Source of the DNA: Lineus longissimus
Lineage: Eukaryota > Nemertea > Pilidiophora > Heteronemertea > Lineidae
NCBI RefSeq assembly: GCF_910592395.1
Contig: NC_088314.1
Span: forward strand, 16,839,998-16,899,997
Length of the DNA: 60,000 nucleotides
Reading direction: 5' to 3'
Under the pieces are notes generated by a model, which was given only the letters and a program-made list of their open reading frames with translations, searched no databases and was not told the DNA's origin. Both the position numbers and the translations under genes were made by a program. Below are positions 1-10,900 of this stretch, piece after piece. Each line of letters opens with the position of its first letter. Within the stretch, counting starts at the first letter, position 1.

Positions 1-2280
1 AAGAGGCAACAGATAGTGACCGCTGAAAAACCATTGGCTGCCACTTTGCTCGTACAATATTCAACAGCCTATTCTGTATGCGTCTGTCATAGCCTCGAAG
101 ACAGCATACAACCTTTACACAGAGCTCTCGGATGTAGAATATCTTATGACTGAAGCCAGAAACAAGCTCCATAAAATGATCATTGAATATAACTCGGAGG
201 AATTGGTTGTCTGGTTTAGTAAGAGCAGAACAGTAGAGTTTGAATATCTCCGCAACATACGATGAGTCAATTGATGCACTGACTTGATCTCCCTCATCAA
301 ATATCCACCTCAGAACACGATATAGAATCGATTTTGCCAGGGCAATCAACTGTGGATGCAAAATGATTTGAAAGAACAACTTGACAGTTTTGACTGGAAT
401 ATCAAATTCCAACAAGTTACTTTCCAACAAAACTTGTACTTGAGGTTGAGAAAGAATTCGCACTGCGTCTGACTTCTTTTTCAGAATCACCAGAGTGATG
501 AACACTTCAAGTGAAATTCCAGAGAGATCAGGGTAATCAGTGGCAAAGGTCAGCAGCCTCAAGATACCTTCTTCCAACTGACCCCTCACAGTATTTTCTG
601 GAACAAGGATTTCCAAATCAGTACACATTTGACCATCTTGAAATGCCATCAGTAATATAGAAGCTACGATGTGGAGTATCCTGTGGTGTTCTTCATTTTT
701 CAGAATTGTACAAATGAGGGGTAGAGGCAGATCATTCATGGACAGAGTCTTGATGTTATTTAGTATTGTATCCATCAGATGGACTACCTGTTCTTTGCCA
801 TTTGGACTGGGATGTACTATGTCCAGTAGCCAGAACAAGACCCTAGCCACAAGATCACTTGGCAGTGCTTTGTCTTCCATAACTCCTGCCATCTTTTCCA
901 ACATCTCTAAGAACAGTTTGCTTTGACTTTGAAATGATGCCTTGGAGTGTTGCCGAAAGTCATCATTTAGCACATCAAACCAGACCCCAAGTTGATGGAC
1001 TCCACTTTCCGGGAAGATGACGTTTGTGATGAGCTTCCAGAATTTTTCCATATCTTCTCCATTTGTCCTTGTCATCATTGATTTTAGAAAACGAGACATG
1101 TCCTCTTTTTTCCACTTGCTTGTTGTTAGGAGCAGGCTGTCAGTAACCAAGTCATCTAAATGCCAATTTTGTAAGAGTGAAAGGCATTCCTCACCAAGTA
1201 ATGAAGTGTCAGTGGTAGATTGTTCATCTGGGCTACCATCACTCTTCAACAAACAGTCATACAGTGCTTTGGCTACCTTTTTGTTGGAAATATAGCATTC
1301 TGTGAGAAGAGATGCTACATCTCTGTTGTAATATGGGTAGTATTTGCCATTTTCAATGGCATGTGCCTTTATGTATTTGATATATGTTTGCCAAGCTTCA
1401 GTGTCCCCACGATGGGAATAACACAACATGTTCACCAAACTGCCTAATGCAGAGACACGTGGCTCAGGATCCTTTTTTACATGTTTGTATTTGTTCAAGT
1501 TTATGCTCTCATTGAGACCATCAGTCCACTCTAGCTGGACTGAGTCATATTGTCGGTGCAGTGATTTAATGACCTCAATGGATAATCCAGTCTTCCCTAA
1601 AATGTTTTCTGGAATGCTACCATTGCTCTCACTACTGTTCAAGGACTGGATCCTGCGAGGCCATGCTTCCTTCATCAGCCATGAGAAATCAGTGTCAACG
1701 ACTTCCTCAGGATAAAGCTCAGTAATCTTCCCCAGGAACGAAACTAAGATGTTGTCTTGAAAGTCTTGGGACAGACCATGTGTCTTTTTCAGGCGAGTGA
1801 GGGCCATTTCTTTGTAGAGCCGGCAACACTGAGACCGCCCATGTGCTAATGCTTTCCTGCCCATGTCCGTCATTCTTTTCTTCGTTTCTGCCTTGAATGG
1901 CACTGCCATTTTCCGCAGTGGAACATATGCGAATGTGACCCGCAGCAGACAGTCACTGAGCACCTCCTCTGTCAATGAAGTCGACGCATTGAATAATAAG
2001 TAATATATGATCCACATAGTATGCCAGAGAACTTCTGAACGGAGCTCAATCAGCACGGACAATCCCGTAATGATAATAGACTTGATAAAATGTTGAACAG
2101 CATTTTGCTGCTCGATGTCTATGAATAAATTCCTAGTAATTTCGATACAGTTTTTAATGTCTTTTAGGACCTTCAAAACCGCTTCTTGGTCCACTGATTT
2201 GGGTGGAATGTGCTTTTTATTTGCGTCGTCATATATTGTTTTAAACAAGCTGTCAGTCAGCCTCTGGAATTTCTTGATAT
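1..2280 (-). CDS. Large coding exon 2 of an unidentified helical-repeat-like protein (runs off the window)
   Basis: On the minus strand an uninterrupted reading frame runs from a splice acceptor (TTTCTTTCAG, + strand 2281-2290) at 2280 to the window edge, 759 codons without a stop. It is easy to miss because it has neither its own ATG nor a stop inside the window. The acceptor phase fits exon 1 (5401-5450): the split codon G|AT gives Asp, so the protein begins MAED-IKKFQRLTDS. The sequence is rich in Leu, Ile, Lys and Glu, has no predicted signal peptide, membrane segment or catalytic motif that I can see, and reads as a long series of amphipathic helices, as in ARM/HEAT-type solenoids. I do not recognise the family. 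At least 763 residues are encoded here and the C terminus lies to the left. Intact frame over 2.3 kb argues for a functional host gene rather than a transposon gene; that is inference. Confidence 0.85.
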
Positions 2281-2468
2281 CTGAAAGAAATTCAATGGTT
2301 TTTTTTCTGTTGCAAAAATTAATCATTTTTGGTGAAATGAAATTAGGGGTTTTATATTGACATGACTGATGTCGGTTATTTGGAGGCAGTGTAACAATAT
2401 GACTAACTTGTCACAGCTTATTTTCTTCTTCCATCAACAACTGAAATATCCCAATGAAAAAATGAAAT

Positions 2469-3697
2469 GGCCAGGGCCATTGTGCTCACCTCATGTGGAG
2501 GAAAGATGGATGAAGAGCATGGTATTGGGTCATGTAGTGTTAGGTTTGATGTAGGTCCAAGCAATAACAATTTCCCCAAAAATGGCCAATTTACAGTACT
2601 TTTGACCTCTGTGACCTTGAAAAGTAGGTCAAATCAAAAAAGACCCAGGTGACACATTGAATGGTTGTAAGAATTAGATGTACCTATGATATAAAATTGG
2701 TGCCAATCGGGCAATTAATTAAGGAATAATAGCAGTTTAAAGAATTTTGGATTTGGCCCCTCCCTGGAGGGCAAACGGCAAATCAGATCGGACCAAATTT
2801 CGGTACCTGAGATCACCTGACCAAGGGGTACATGTATACTTAATTTGTGATCAATAGTCATTGCGGTTAAGAAACGTACCATAGTTCCCGTCTGACGGCC
2901 AATTTACGCCATTTGACCCCTGTGACCTTGAAAAGTAGGTCAAATTAAAAACCTGTGTGACATATACTGTATGGTGGTTAGATGTACCCATGATATCAAA
3001 TTGGTGGCAATCCGGCAAGAAGTTAAGGAATAATCACATTTTTAAGGTTTTTGGATTTTGCCCCCTGGTGGTCAAGTGGTGAATCATATTGGACCAAACT
3101 TCGGTCCCTGAGATCACCTGACTAAGGGGTACATGTGTACCAAATTTGGGATCAATAGTCATTGTAGTTAAGAAACGTGCCATAGTTACATCCTAACGGC
3201 CAAATTTACGCCATTTGACCTCTGTGACCTTGAAAAGTAGATCAAATCAAAAACCCGTATGATATGTAATGTAATGTAATGTAATGTAATGTAATGTATG
3301 TAAATAATGTCTTATATAGCGCATGTTCCAAGAAAGGTCCTGCTCACAAGCGCCTTTTCACATATAACACTCTTGAAAGAGCAGGGTCTTCAGCCCTGTC
3401 TTAAAACCGGCGATGTGATGTGATGTAGCCTTGCTAGGAGTACCTACCATAATTGTTTTATTGAAAACGGATCATTAATAAGAGATATATCACACTTTCA
3501 GTTTTGGCCCTCTGGTGGCCAAGTCATGAACCAGACCGGACCGAAATTCAGTGTCAGAGTACCTCTGACATAGGGGGTCAGGTGTACAAAGTTTCAAGTT
3601 CATAGCACTAGTGGTTAAGAAACGTGCCACAGGATACGACGGACGACGACGGACGACGGACACAGGGCTATTGTATAGACTCCCCTAACGGTGAGCC
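2469..3697 (+). mobile_element. Non-autonomous element with GCTCACC-type ends in intron 1
   Basis: The left end reads GGCCAGGGCCATTGTGCTCA and the right end is CCCCTAACGGTGAGCC, preceded by a run of ACGGACGACGG repeats (3637-3662). The same two ends, in the opposite orientation, bound the 7.1-kb insertion at 17940-25059, which fixes the family limits. The inside holds about three diverged ~300-310-bp units marked by GTGACCTTGAAAAGTAG at 2611, 2922 and 3224, and a sequence related to AAACGTGCCAC near 3619. No coding sequence is evident. Confidence 0.6.
3266..3295 (+). repeat. (GTAAT)6 microsatellite
   Basis: Six perfect copies of GTAAT sit inside the intronic element. Confidence 0.9.
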
Positions 3698-3842
3698 AAA
3701 GAGCTGGAATAGCCTGGAAAAAGAACCTAGACAATACAAGATAAAGGAGAATCGAAATGTAAGCGCCCTCTCCGTGGGCGCCACAAATGCTTTAGGTTTG
3801 TCACTAGGTCTTTAAATTATGGGGCGGAATGTGAAAAAACAA

Positions 3843-5060
3843 CAAGAGGCCCAAGGGCGTGACACTCAGCTGAAATAAAAGGGTTCAATTTACACAACAT
3901 GGAAAGTACCTGGTAGGTCTCTTTCAACTTCAATTTTGTTATCATATTGATATGCCTATATCACACATATATATCAAGGTAAAAAGACTCTCTATTGGAC
4001 AAATAATGACAAAACGTGCCGCTTATTAGTGAAATTTAAGAGCTTGAGCCCCAGCCAATTTATGCTATTTTACTTCTGTGACCTTGAAAAGTAGGTCAAA
4101 TCAAAAACCCATGCGATATGTCATGTATCGTCATTACATGTGGCTGTGATACAAAATTGGTGATGATTGAGCCTTCAGTTTGGGAGATATTTATAGCACT
4201 TTTTGTGTTTTTAGTTTCAGCCACCTGGTGGTAAAATCAGGATCAAACCGGACCGAATTGGTCTCCAAGTTGTCAGAACATAGGGGAACATATGTACCAA
4301 GTTTCAAGTCATATGATAATAAAAATGTCCTGGGGATATTGTGCTCACCAGGGAATGATTTAGTGGTAGATGAAACGATACATGGAGGTTATATTGACTT
4401 TTTAATATGACCAAATGTGGCACTATCAATGACACTTTTTAGAGTTTGACCTCTGTGAACTTGATAACTAGGTCACAATTAGGTCACAATTGACCTAAAT
4501 TGGATCAACTTGTACAGATGCCCAATAGGTGTCTACATATAAAATTTGAAGAAACTGTGACAAATAGTAGTGAAACGTACCACCTTCGGTGAAATTTTAG
4601 AGTTTGACCATTCTGATCTTGGAAACTAGGTCAAGGTCAAAATGTTATAAGCACTATGTTAGGCTTGATCATATCAATCAATGATGCACATTCGAAGATC
4701 ACACAGTGAAGGTTTCTTGATAATATGACCGACATTGAGTTTTATGACCTGACCTACTTACACCTAAAAGGGTTAGGGTCAGGCTACAAATTTGGGGGTT
4801 ATAGAGTCCTCAGTGAGGGAGATAAAGAACTTTTGCGTTTTAAGTTTTAGCCAACAACTGGCAAAATCAAGAATTGAACCGGACCAAAATTTGGTCTCTC
4901 AAGTGTCATTTCATAGGGGACCATATACAAAGCTTCAAGTCGATAGCTCCAGTAGTTACAAAACATGCAAACAGACGACTACGATGATGAACCAAACCAA
5001 CAAAAAATTCAAAGAAATTTCGGAAAAAGTGGTATGCACCAAGAGCCAAAAACGATGTGG
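3843..5060 (+). mobile_element. Diverged element of the GAGGCCCAAGGGC family in intron 1
   Basis: The start ACAAGAGGCCCAAGGGCGTG followed by CTCAGCTGA matches the left end of the TA-flanked insertion at 36343. The body contains diverged copies of the GACCTTGAAAAGTAGGTCAA unit (around 4078) and later relatives (4446, 4608), so it shares internal sequence with the neighbouring element. The right end is not clear; 5060 is approximate. Nothing coding is visible. Confidence 0.4.
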
Positions 5061-5400
5061 ATAAAACATTAATAAGCGGACTTCAGTCAGTTTCTCCAGT
5101 AAAAAAGAAATAAAATCCAGTAATCAGGGAGTGAAAATGAGTGAGCTGTGCTGGCATTTGCTGCGGAACACAAGTATACTGGTACACGGTGTTAGTATAA
5201 CTAAGCAACCGCTCCCAATGGCAAGGCTAGGAGATTGTGTTCTTTCATTTATTAGTTTTCAACTTTTCGCAAATTTATCAGGGGAACACCTCCACTAAGT
5301 TATTCCTAATTTAGATGTTTAATGTCCCTCCGCTTCTTGTTCAGCCATTGACAAACGTGAGATTCAGATGATAAATGTATTGAGATAAAAGCTTACTTAC

Positions 5401-5450
5401 CCTCGGCCATTTTGATATGTCTTGTGGCTGTATAATCTCCTTACTAAAGT
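5401..5450 (-). CDS. First coding exon (5' UTR end plus MAE start) of the same gene
   Basis: The minus strand shows an acceptor-like TTTGTTTTGCAG ending at 5451, a short exon, ATG GCC GAG G at 5410-5401, then a strong donor GTAAGTAAGC (5400-5391). The exon ends after the first base of a codon; the exon at 2280 begins with the remaining two bases, keeping the long frame open. The upstream acceptor implies at least one more non-coding 5' exon to the right. The intron between the two exons is about 3.12 kb and consists mostly of the repeats at 2469-3697 and 3843-5060. No in-frame ATG earlier in the exon competes with this start. Confidence 0.75.
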
Positions 5451-5699
5451 CTGCAAAACAAATAAGTAGGCCTGTCTTCTATAAAGTGGTTCAGAGTATT
5501 CGACAAGTTGATAAGACCACATAGAGATCTTCAGGAGTGTTCAAATTTACTGGATCTTCTTAATTTGTTAACTCACACAACAGGTGTGAGTCTGATAGTT
5601 ATGTGTATGTACATAAATGTAAACAAAATTCATTTCTAGTCCATATGTCCATGAATCTGAATTTTTTTTGTTCACCCACTGACAATTCTAGTTCCGGTA

Positions 5700-5830
5700 A
5701 TTTCGCGATTTCGTGCACTGCTACCGCCCCTCCCACCATTTAATCTAAAAATGCACCGAAGTACCGGCAGCGTCTGGAGCAAGTTGCGGCGGCGACGGAG
5801 AGGAAAAACTTCGACACAACACGAGACGAA
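5700..5830 (-). promoter_or_regulatory. Possible promoter region of the minus-strand gene
   Basis: This is the only GC-rich island near the 5' end of the minus-strand gene: a GC-box-like CCGCCCCTCCC at 5724-5734 and CpG-rich sequence at 5757-5830, in otherwise AT-rich DNA. No clear TATA box is visible. Calling it a promoter is inference from position and base composition. Confidence 0.3.
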
Positions 5831-6241
5831 AAAGGTCATTATTGGTCTATTTGCCCGAGTTTACATTCGTTTTACTGTTGGATTGATCCTAATAGAAAAT
5901 AAACTAATCAAAAGTCAAATTATTGAAATTATAATATCTGCTATTGACAATATTTCATGTTTTTTACAAATTCGTTCTGGTCCAAAAACCAAACAATTAC
6001 TTGTTCATTTCCACACCTGCCGGGCAGCTAGTCTTTTGAAGAACAAAGGAGGTTCCACGGTGATGTCACATCACGTGACCGTGAACCATATCATAGCTGT
6101 GCATGTGACGTACCACCATCAGAAAGATGGTGACGGCCGTTGTGTCCAAATCGAAGCGATTAAAATCTACGTTGTTGGTTGTTCATTGTTTCAGGTCTGT
6201 AAGCCTTAAGCAGTCAGATTCACTAAAAAGTTGTCGCAAAA
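5831..6241. other. Intergenic DNA with no supported gene
   Basis: A 152-codon plus-strand frame covers 5751-6209, but it has no splice consensus, no recognisable domain and a composition typical of random frames. I see no RNA gene or repeat here. Confidence 0.4.
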
Positions 6242-6305
6242 CATTATGAGATGGTATCAGTTTTGTAAAAATTAATAATGACGTGCAGTTCTGTCAATTT
6301 CCCAA
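6242..6305 (+). repeat. Flank repeat, copy 1 (second copy follows the N gap)
   Basis: About 64 bp starting ACATTATGAGATGGTATCAG is matched with few differences at 43728-43792, immediately right of the assembly gap and in the same orientation. The copies lie on opposite sides of the satellite array. Confidence 0.7.
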
Positions 6306-6749
6306 GCTGCCGTAAATGGGATCGCCTAATACAACTTACACTACACCATGTACACAACCCATCCCGATGTAGGCAAAATATTGGTCATCTTCATAAGCCT
6401 CAAAATTTAAGAAAACAAGGGGATGTGAGGGGATCTATGGTGGTTTCTGTCTCAGTAGTTCGTATTTTTTGGGGAAAGGGTTAGGAAATTCCCTTTTCTG
6501 CTTCTATCAGAAAGAACAACCGCATAATGTGAAGGTCACTCTATGCCAACATTTGGATAAGCTGCGAACATCTACCGTGATAAAAGTCGGAAAACTAATC
6601 ACAGACTATGAATTTAACATTACTGTTGTGAAAATTTATCAAATTCAATCATCTACTAGTGGATTACACTTTGGGGTATTATTTCGTGATTGTCATTTAG
6701 GTAGTTCATGTGATTTTATATCGATAAAAACGTCGAGTAAAACATGTGA
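6306..6749. other. Unassigned DNA left of the satellite array
   Basis: About 440 bp between the flank repeat and the first satellite unit. The frame at 6469-6789 runs straight into satellite sequence, so it is not taken as a gene. No other structure was recognised. Confidence 0.4.
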
Positions 6750-7742
6750 GGCAAGACCACCATTGATTTTTAAGCCTTTTAGCAGTTAAATTGTCAATGT
6801 TTGACCGCGACGCATCAAATACTGCGTGGGGTTGTGAATCCGAAATTTTGATATGATATTCCGGACAGTCGAGCAAGTAAATGGTGAAGACTAAACTGGT
6901 AATTGACCACGGAAATTTTTTGATAATCGACAAATTAGACAGACGTTGATATTTCCACTCTTTTCAGCCAACTGGCAGAAAAATCTCAAAACACGCCCCC
7001 TATTACCAAATTTGCAAAATTCCAAATTAAGTTTTTCATCAAATAATTTCTTTATATCTGTAGACTTGCCACGGCAAATATTTTTTCAATACCTCTCCAA
7101 ATATGTACTTGAGAGTTAAAAACATGACTCGTCTAATTGATAGGCCTTGACCCTCCGACCTATGAATATTAATTAGTGGTATTGTCTCAATGAAGGTAGA
7201 TTTCAGGGGGTTAACATTTTGAGAATTTTTTCAAACTAATGTAGATGACATCCCACAACTCTCCAACTAAGGAAAGTGATATCTGGATATTTTTGGAGAA
7301 ATGAGAGACATTTCGAAGAGTGGTACAACTGTGCCAAAAGCGACGAAAGAGGACAAAATTGACAAAAAGTCATGATTTTGCAGCCAACAGGAACAAGTTC
7401 AAAGACCAGACCTGGCCAGAATAGGCAAGCTATGGAGCTGAAAATTTAGGATGTAGTTTATAATATCTTTGCTGCTTAGGGCACAACTTTCAGAATCAAG
7501 GTCTAAGTAGTTTCAAAGAAATTACAAAATGAATGGCAACTCAACAAGACTTGTAAAAATAATAACGAACTTAGACCAGGGCTAGGTTGGCTCATATTGG
7601 GGTCAAATTAAGTTTTTTTCTCATTATTTTAGCTTGTTTTGACATTAAATCATCAGCAATGCAATATTCTAAATGAATCAGAGTGATTTGAGCACATTCA
7701 AATTTTCCACTAAATTGATCCAAAATGTAATGTAAATGGAGA
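6750..7742 (+). repeat. Edge satellite unit lacking the internal retroposon-like insert (empty site)
   Basis: Here the sequence runs GAAATTTTGATATGATATTC without interruption (about 6842-6862). In all other array units the same site is split by about 155 bp. This unit is also more diverged than the interior units, as expected for an array edge. Its start is preceded by GAG, as in the lone copy at 52346. Confidence 0.9.
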
Positions 7743-7842
7743 CAAGACCACCATTGATTTTTAAAGCCTTTTAGCAGTTAAACTGTCAATGTTTGACCGC
7801 GAGGCATCAAATACTGCGTGGGGTTGTGAATCTCAAATTTTG

Positions 7843-7997
7843 AGATGGTCAGGGTACATTTCCTAAGACAGATCCCTGTCTGTTTTACTTTCCTCTGCTT
7901 CTTCTCTCTATCCCGCACCAGTTTATTGTATTTTCTAAACCTATTTGAATGTAGCATTCATCTGGCTCAATAAACTGCTTTGAATTTGAAAAAAAAA
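7843..7997 (+). mobile_element. ~155-bp retroposon-like insert inside the satellite unit (representative copy)
   Basis: The insert starts GATGGTCAGGGTACATTTCC and ends CTCAATAAACTGCTTTGAAT-TTGAA followed by a run of 7-9 A. An AATAAA followed by a poly(A) tail is the hallmark of a retroposed 3' end (LINE tail, SINE or mRNA 3' end). Neither target-site duplication nor an RNA polymerase III promoter is visible. The same insert is present at the same position in each other array unit, for example near 8988-9144, 12430-12584 and 27566-27719, so it was multiplied with the unit rather than inserted repeatedly. Confidence 0.7.
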
Positions 7998-10900
7998 TGA
8001 TATTCCGGACAGTCGAGCAAGTAAATGGTGAAGACTAAACTGGTAATTGACCACGGAAATTTTTTGATAATCGACAAATTAGACAGACATTGATATTTCC
8101 ACTCTTTTCAGCCAACTGGCAGAAAAATCTCAAAACACGCCTCCTATTACCGAATTTGCAAAATTCCTAATTAATTTTTTCATCAAATAATTTCTTTATA
8201 TCTGTAGACTTGCCACGGCAAATGTTTTTTCAATACCTCTCCAAATATGTACTTGAGAGTTAAAAACATGCACTCGTCTAATTGATAGGCCTGGACCCTC
8301 CGACCTATGAATATTAATTAGTGGTCATGTATCAATGAAGGTAGATTTCAGGGGATTAACATTTTGAGAATTTTTTCAAACTAATGTAGATGACATCCCA
8401 CAACTCTCCAACTAAGGAAAGTGATATCTGGACATTTTTGGAGAAATGAGAGACATTTCCAAGAGTGGTACAACTGTGCCAAAAGCGACGAAAGAGGACA
8501 AAATCGACAAAAAGTCATGATTTTGCAGCCAACAGCACCAAGTTCAAAGACCAGCTTTGGCCAGAATAAGCAAGCTATGGAGCTGAAAATTTAGGATGTG
8601 ATTTTGGAATATCTTTGCTGCTTAGGGCACAACTTTCAGAATCAAGGCCTAAGTAGTTTCAAAGAAATTACAAAATGAATGGCAACGCAACAAGACTTGT
8701 AAAAACGAAACCGAACTTAGACCGGGGCTAGGTTGGCTCATATTGGGGTCAAATTAAGTTTTTTTCTCATTATTTTAGCTTGTTTTGACCTTAAATCATC
8801 AGCAATGCAATCTTCTAAATGAATCAGAGTGATTTGAGCACATTCAGATTTTTCACTAAATTGACCCAAAATGTTATGTAAATGGAGACAAGACCACCAT
8901 TGATTTTTAAAGCCTTTTAGCAGCTAAACTGTCAATGTTTGACCACGACCCACAAATACTGGGTGGGGTTGTGAATCTGAAATTTTGAGATGGTCAGGGT
9001 ACATTTCCTAAGACAGATCCCTGCCTGTTTTACTTTCCTCAGCTTCTTCTCTCTATCCCGCTTCAGTTTATTATATTTTCTAAACCTATTTGAATGTAGC
9101 ATTCATCTGGCTCAATAAACTGCTTTGAATTTGAAGAAAAAAAATGATATTCCGGACAGTCGAGCAAGTAAATGGTGAAGACTAAACTGGTAATTGACCA
9201 CGGAAATTTTTTGATAATCGACAAATTAGACAGACATTGATTTTTCCACTCTTTTCAGCCAACTGGCAGAAAAATCTCAAAACACGCCTCCTATTACCGA
9301 ATTTGCAAAATTCCTAATTAATTTTTTCATCAAATAATTTCTTTATATCTGTAGACTTGCCACGGCAAATATTTTTTCAATACCTCTCCAAATATGTACT
9401 TGAGAGTTAAAAACATGCACTCGTCTAATTGATTGGCCTAGACCCTCCGACCTATGAATATTAATTAGTGGTCATGTATCAATGAAGGTAGATTTCAGGG
9501 GATTAACATTTTGAGAATTTTTTCAAACTAATGTAGATGACATCCCACAACTCTCCAACTAAGGAAAGTGATATCTGGACATTTTTGGAGAAATGAGAGA
9601 CATTTCCAAGAGTGGTACAACTGTGCCAAAAGCGACGAAAGAGGACAAAATCGACAAAAAGTCATGATTTTGCAGCCAACAGCACCAAGTTCAAAGACCA
9701 GCTTTGGCCAGAATAAGCAAGCTATGGAGCTGAAAATTTAGGATGTGATTTTGGAATATCTTTGCTGCTTAGGGCACAACTTTCAGAATCAAGGCCTAAG
9801 TAGTTTCAAAGAAATTACAAAATGAATGGCAACACAACAAGACTTGTAAAAATGAAACCGAACTTAGACCGGGGCTAGGTTGGCTCGTATTGGGGTCAAA
9901 TTAAGTTTTTTTCTCATTATTTTAGCTTGTTTTGACCTTAAATCATCAGCAATGCAATATTCTAAATGAATCAGAGTGATTTGAGCACATTCAAATTTTT
10001 CACTAAATTGACCCAAAATGTTATGTAAATGGAGACAAGACCACCATTGATTTTTAAAGCCTTTTAGCAGCTAAACTGTCAATGTTTGACCACGACCCAC
10101 AAATACTGGGTAGGGTTGTGAATCTGAAATTTTGAGATAGTCATGGTACATTTCCTAAGACAGATCCCTGCCTGTTTTACTTTCCTTAGCTTCTTCTCTC
10201 TATCCCGCACCAGTTTATTGTATTTTCTAAACCTATTTGAATGTAGCATTCATCTGGCTCAATAAACTGCTTTGAATTTGAAAAAAAAATGATATTCCGG
10301 ACAGTCGAGCAAGTAAATGTTGAAGACTAAACTGGTAATTGACCACGGAAATTTTTTGATAATCGACAAATTAGACAGGCATTGATATTTCCACTCTTTT
10401 CAGCCAACTGGCAGAAAAATCTCAAAACACGCCCCCTATTACCGAATTTGCAAAATTCCAAATTAATTTTTTCATCAAATAATTTCTTTATATCTGTAGA
10501 CTTGCCACGGCAAATATTTTTTCAATACCTCTCCAAATATGTACTTGAGAGTTAAAAACATGCACTCGTCTAATTGATTGGCCTAGACCCTCCGACCTAT
10601 GAATATTAATTAGTGGTCATGTATCAATGAAGGTAGATTTCAGGGGGTTAACATTTTGAGAATTTTTTCAAACTAATGTAGATGGCATCCCACAACACTC
10701 CAACTAAGGAAAGTGATATCTGGACATTTTTGGAGAAATGAGAGACATTTCCAAGAGTGGTACAACTGTGCCAAAAGCGACGAAAGAGGACAAAATCGAC
10801 AAAAAGTCATGATTTTGCAGCCAACAGCACCAAGTTCAAAGACAAGCTTTGGCCAGAATAAGCAAGCTATGGAGCTGAAAATTTAGGATATGATTTAGGA

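Noticed and set aside
1-2280. Identification of the large exon as DNA-PKcs or BRAT1
   Set aside because: Both are long helical-repeat proteins, but I could not line up any diagnostic segment; the name is left blank.
5751-6209. 152-codon plus-strand frame as a divergent gene
   Set aside because: No splice consensus or domain; it starts in a GC-rich promoter-like stretch and quickly becomes low-complexity AT-rich sequence.
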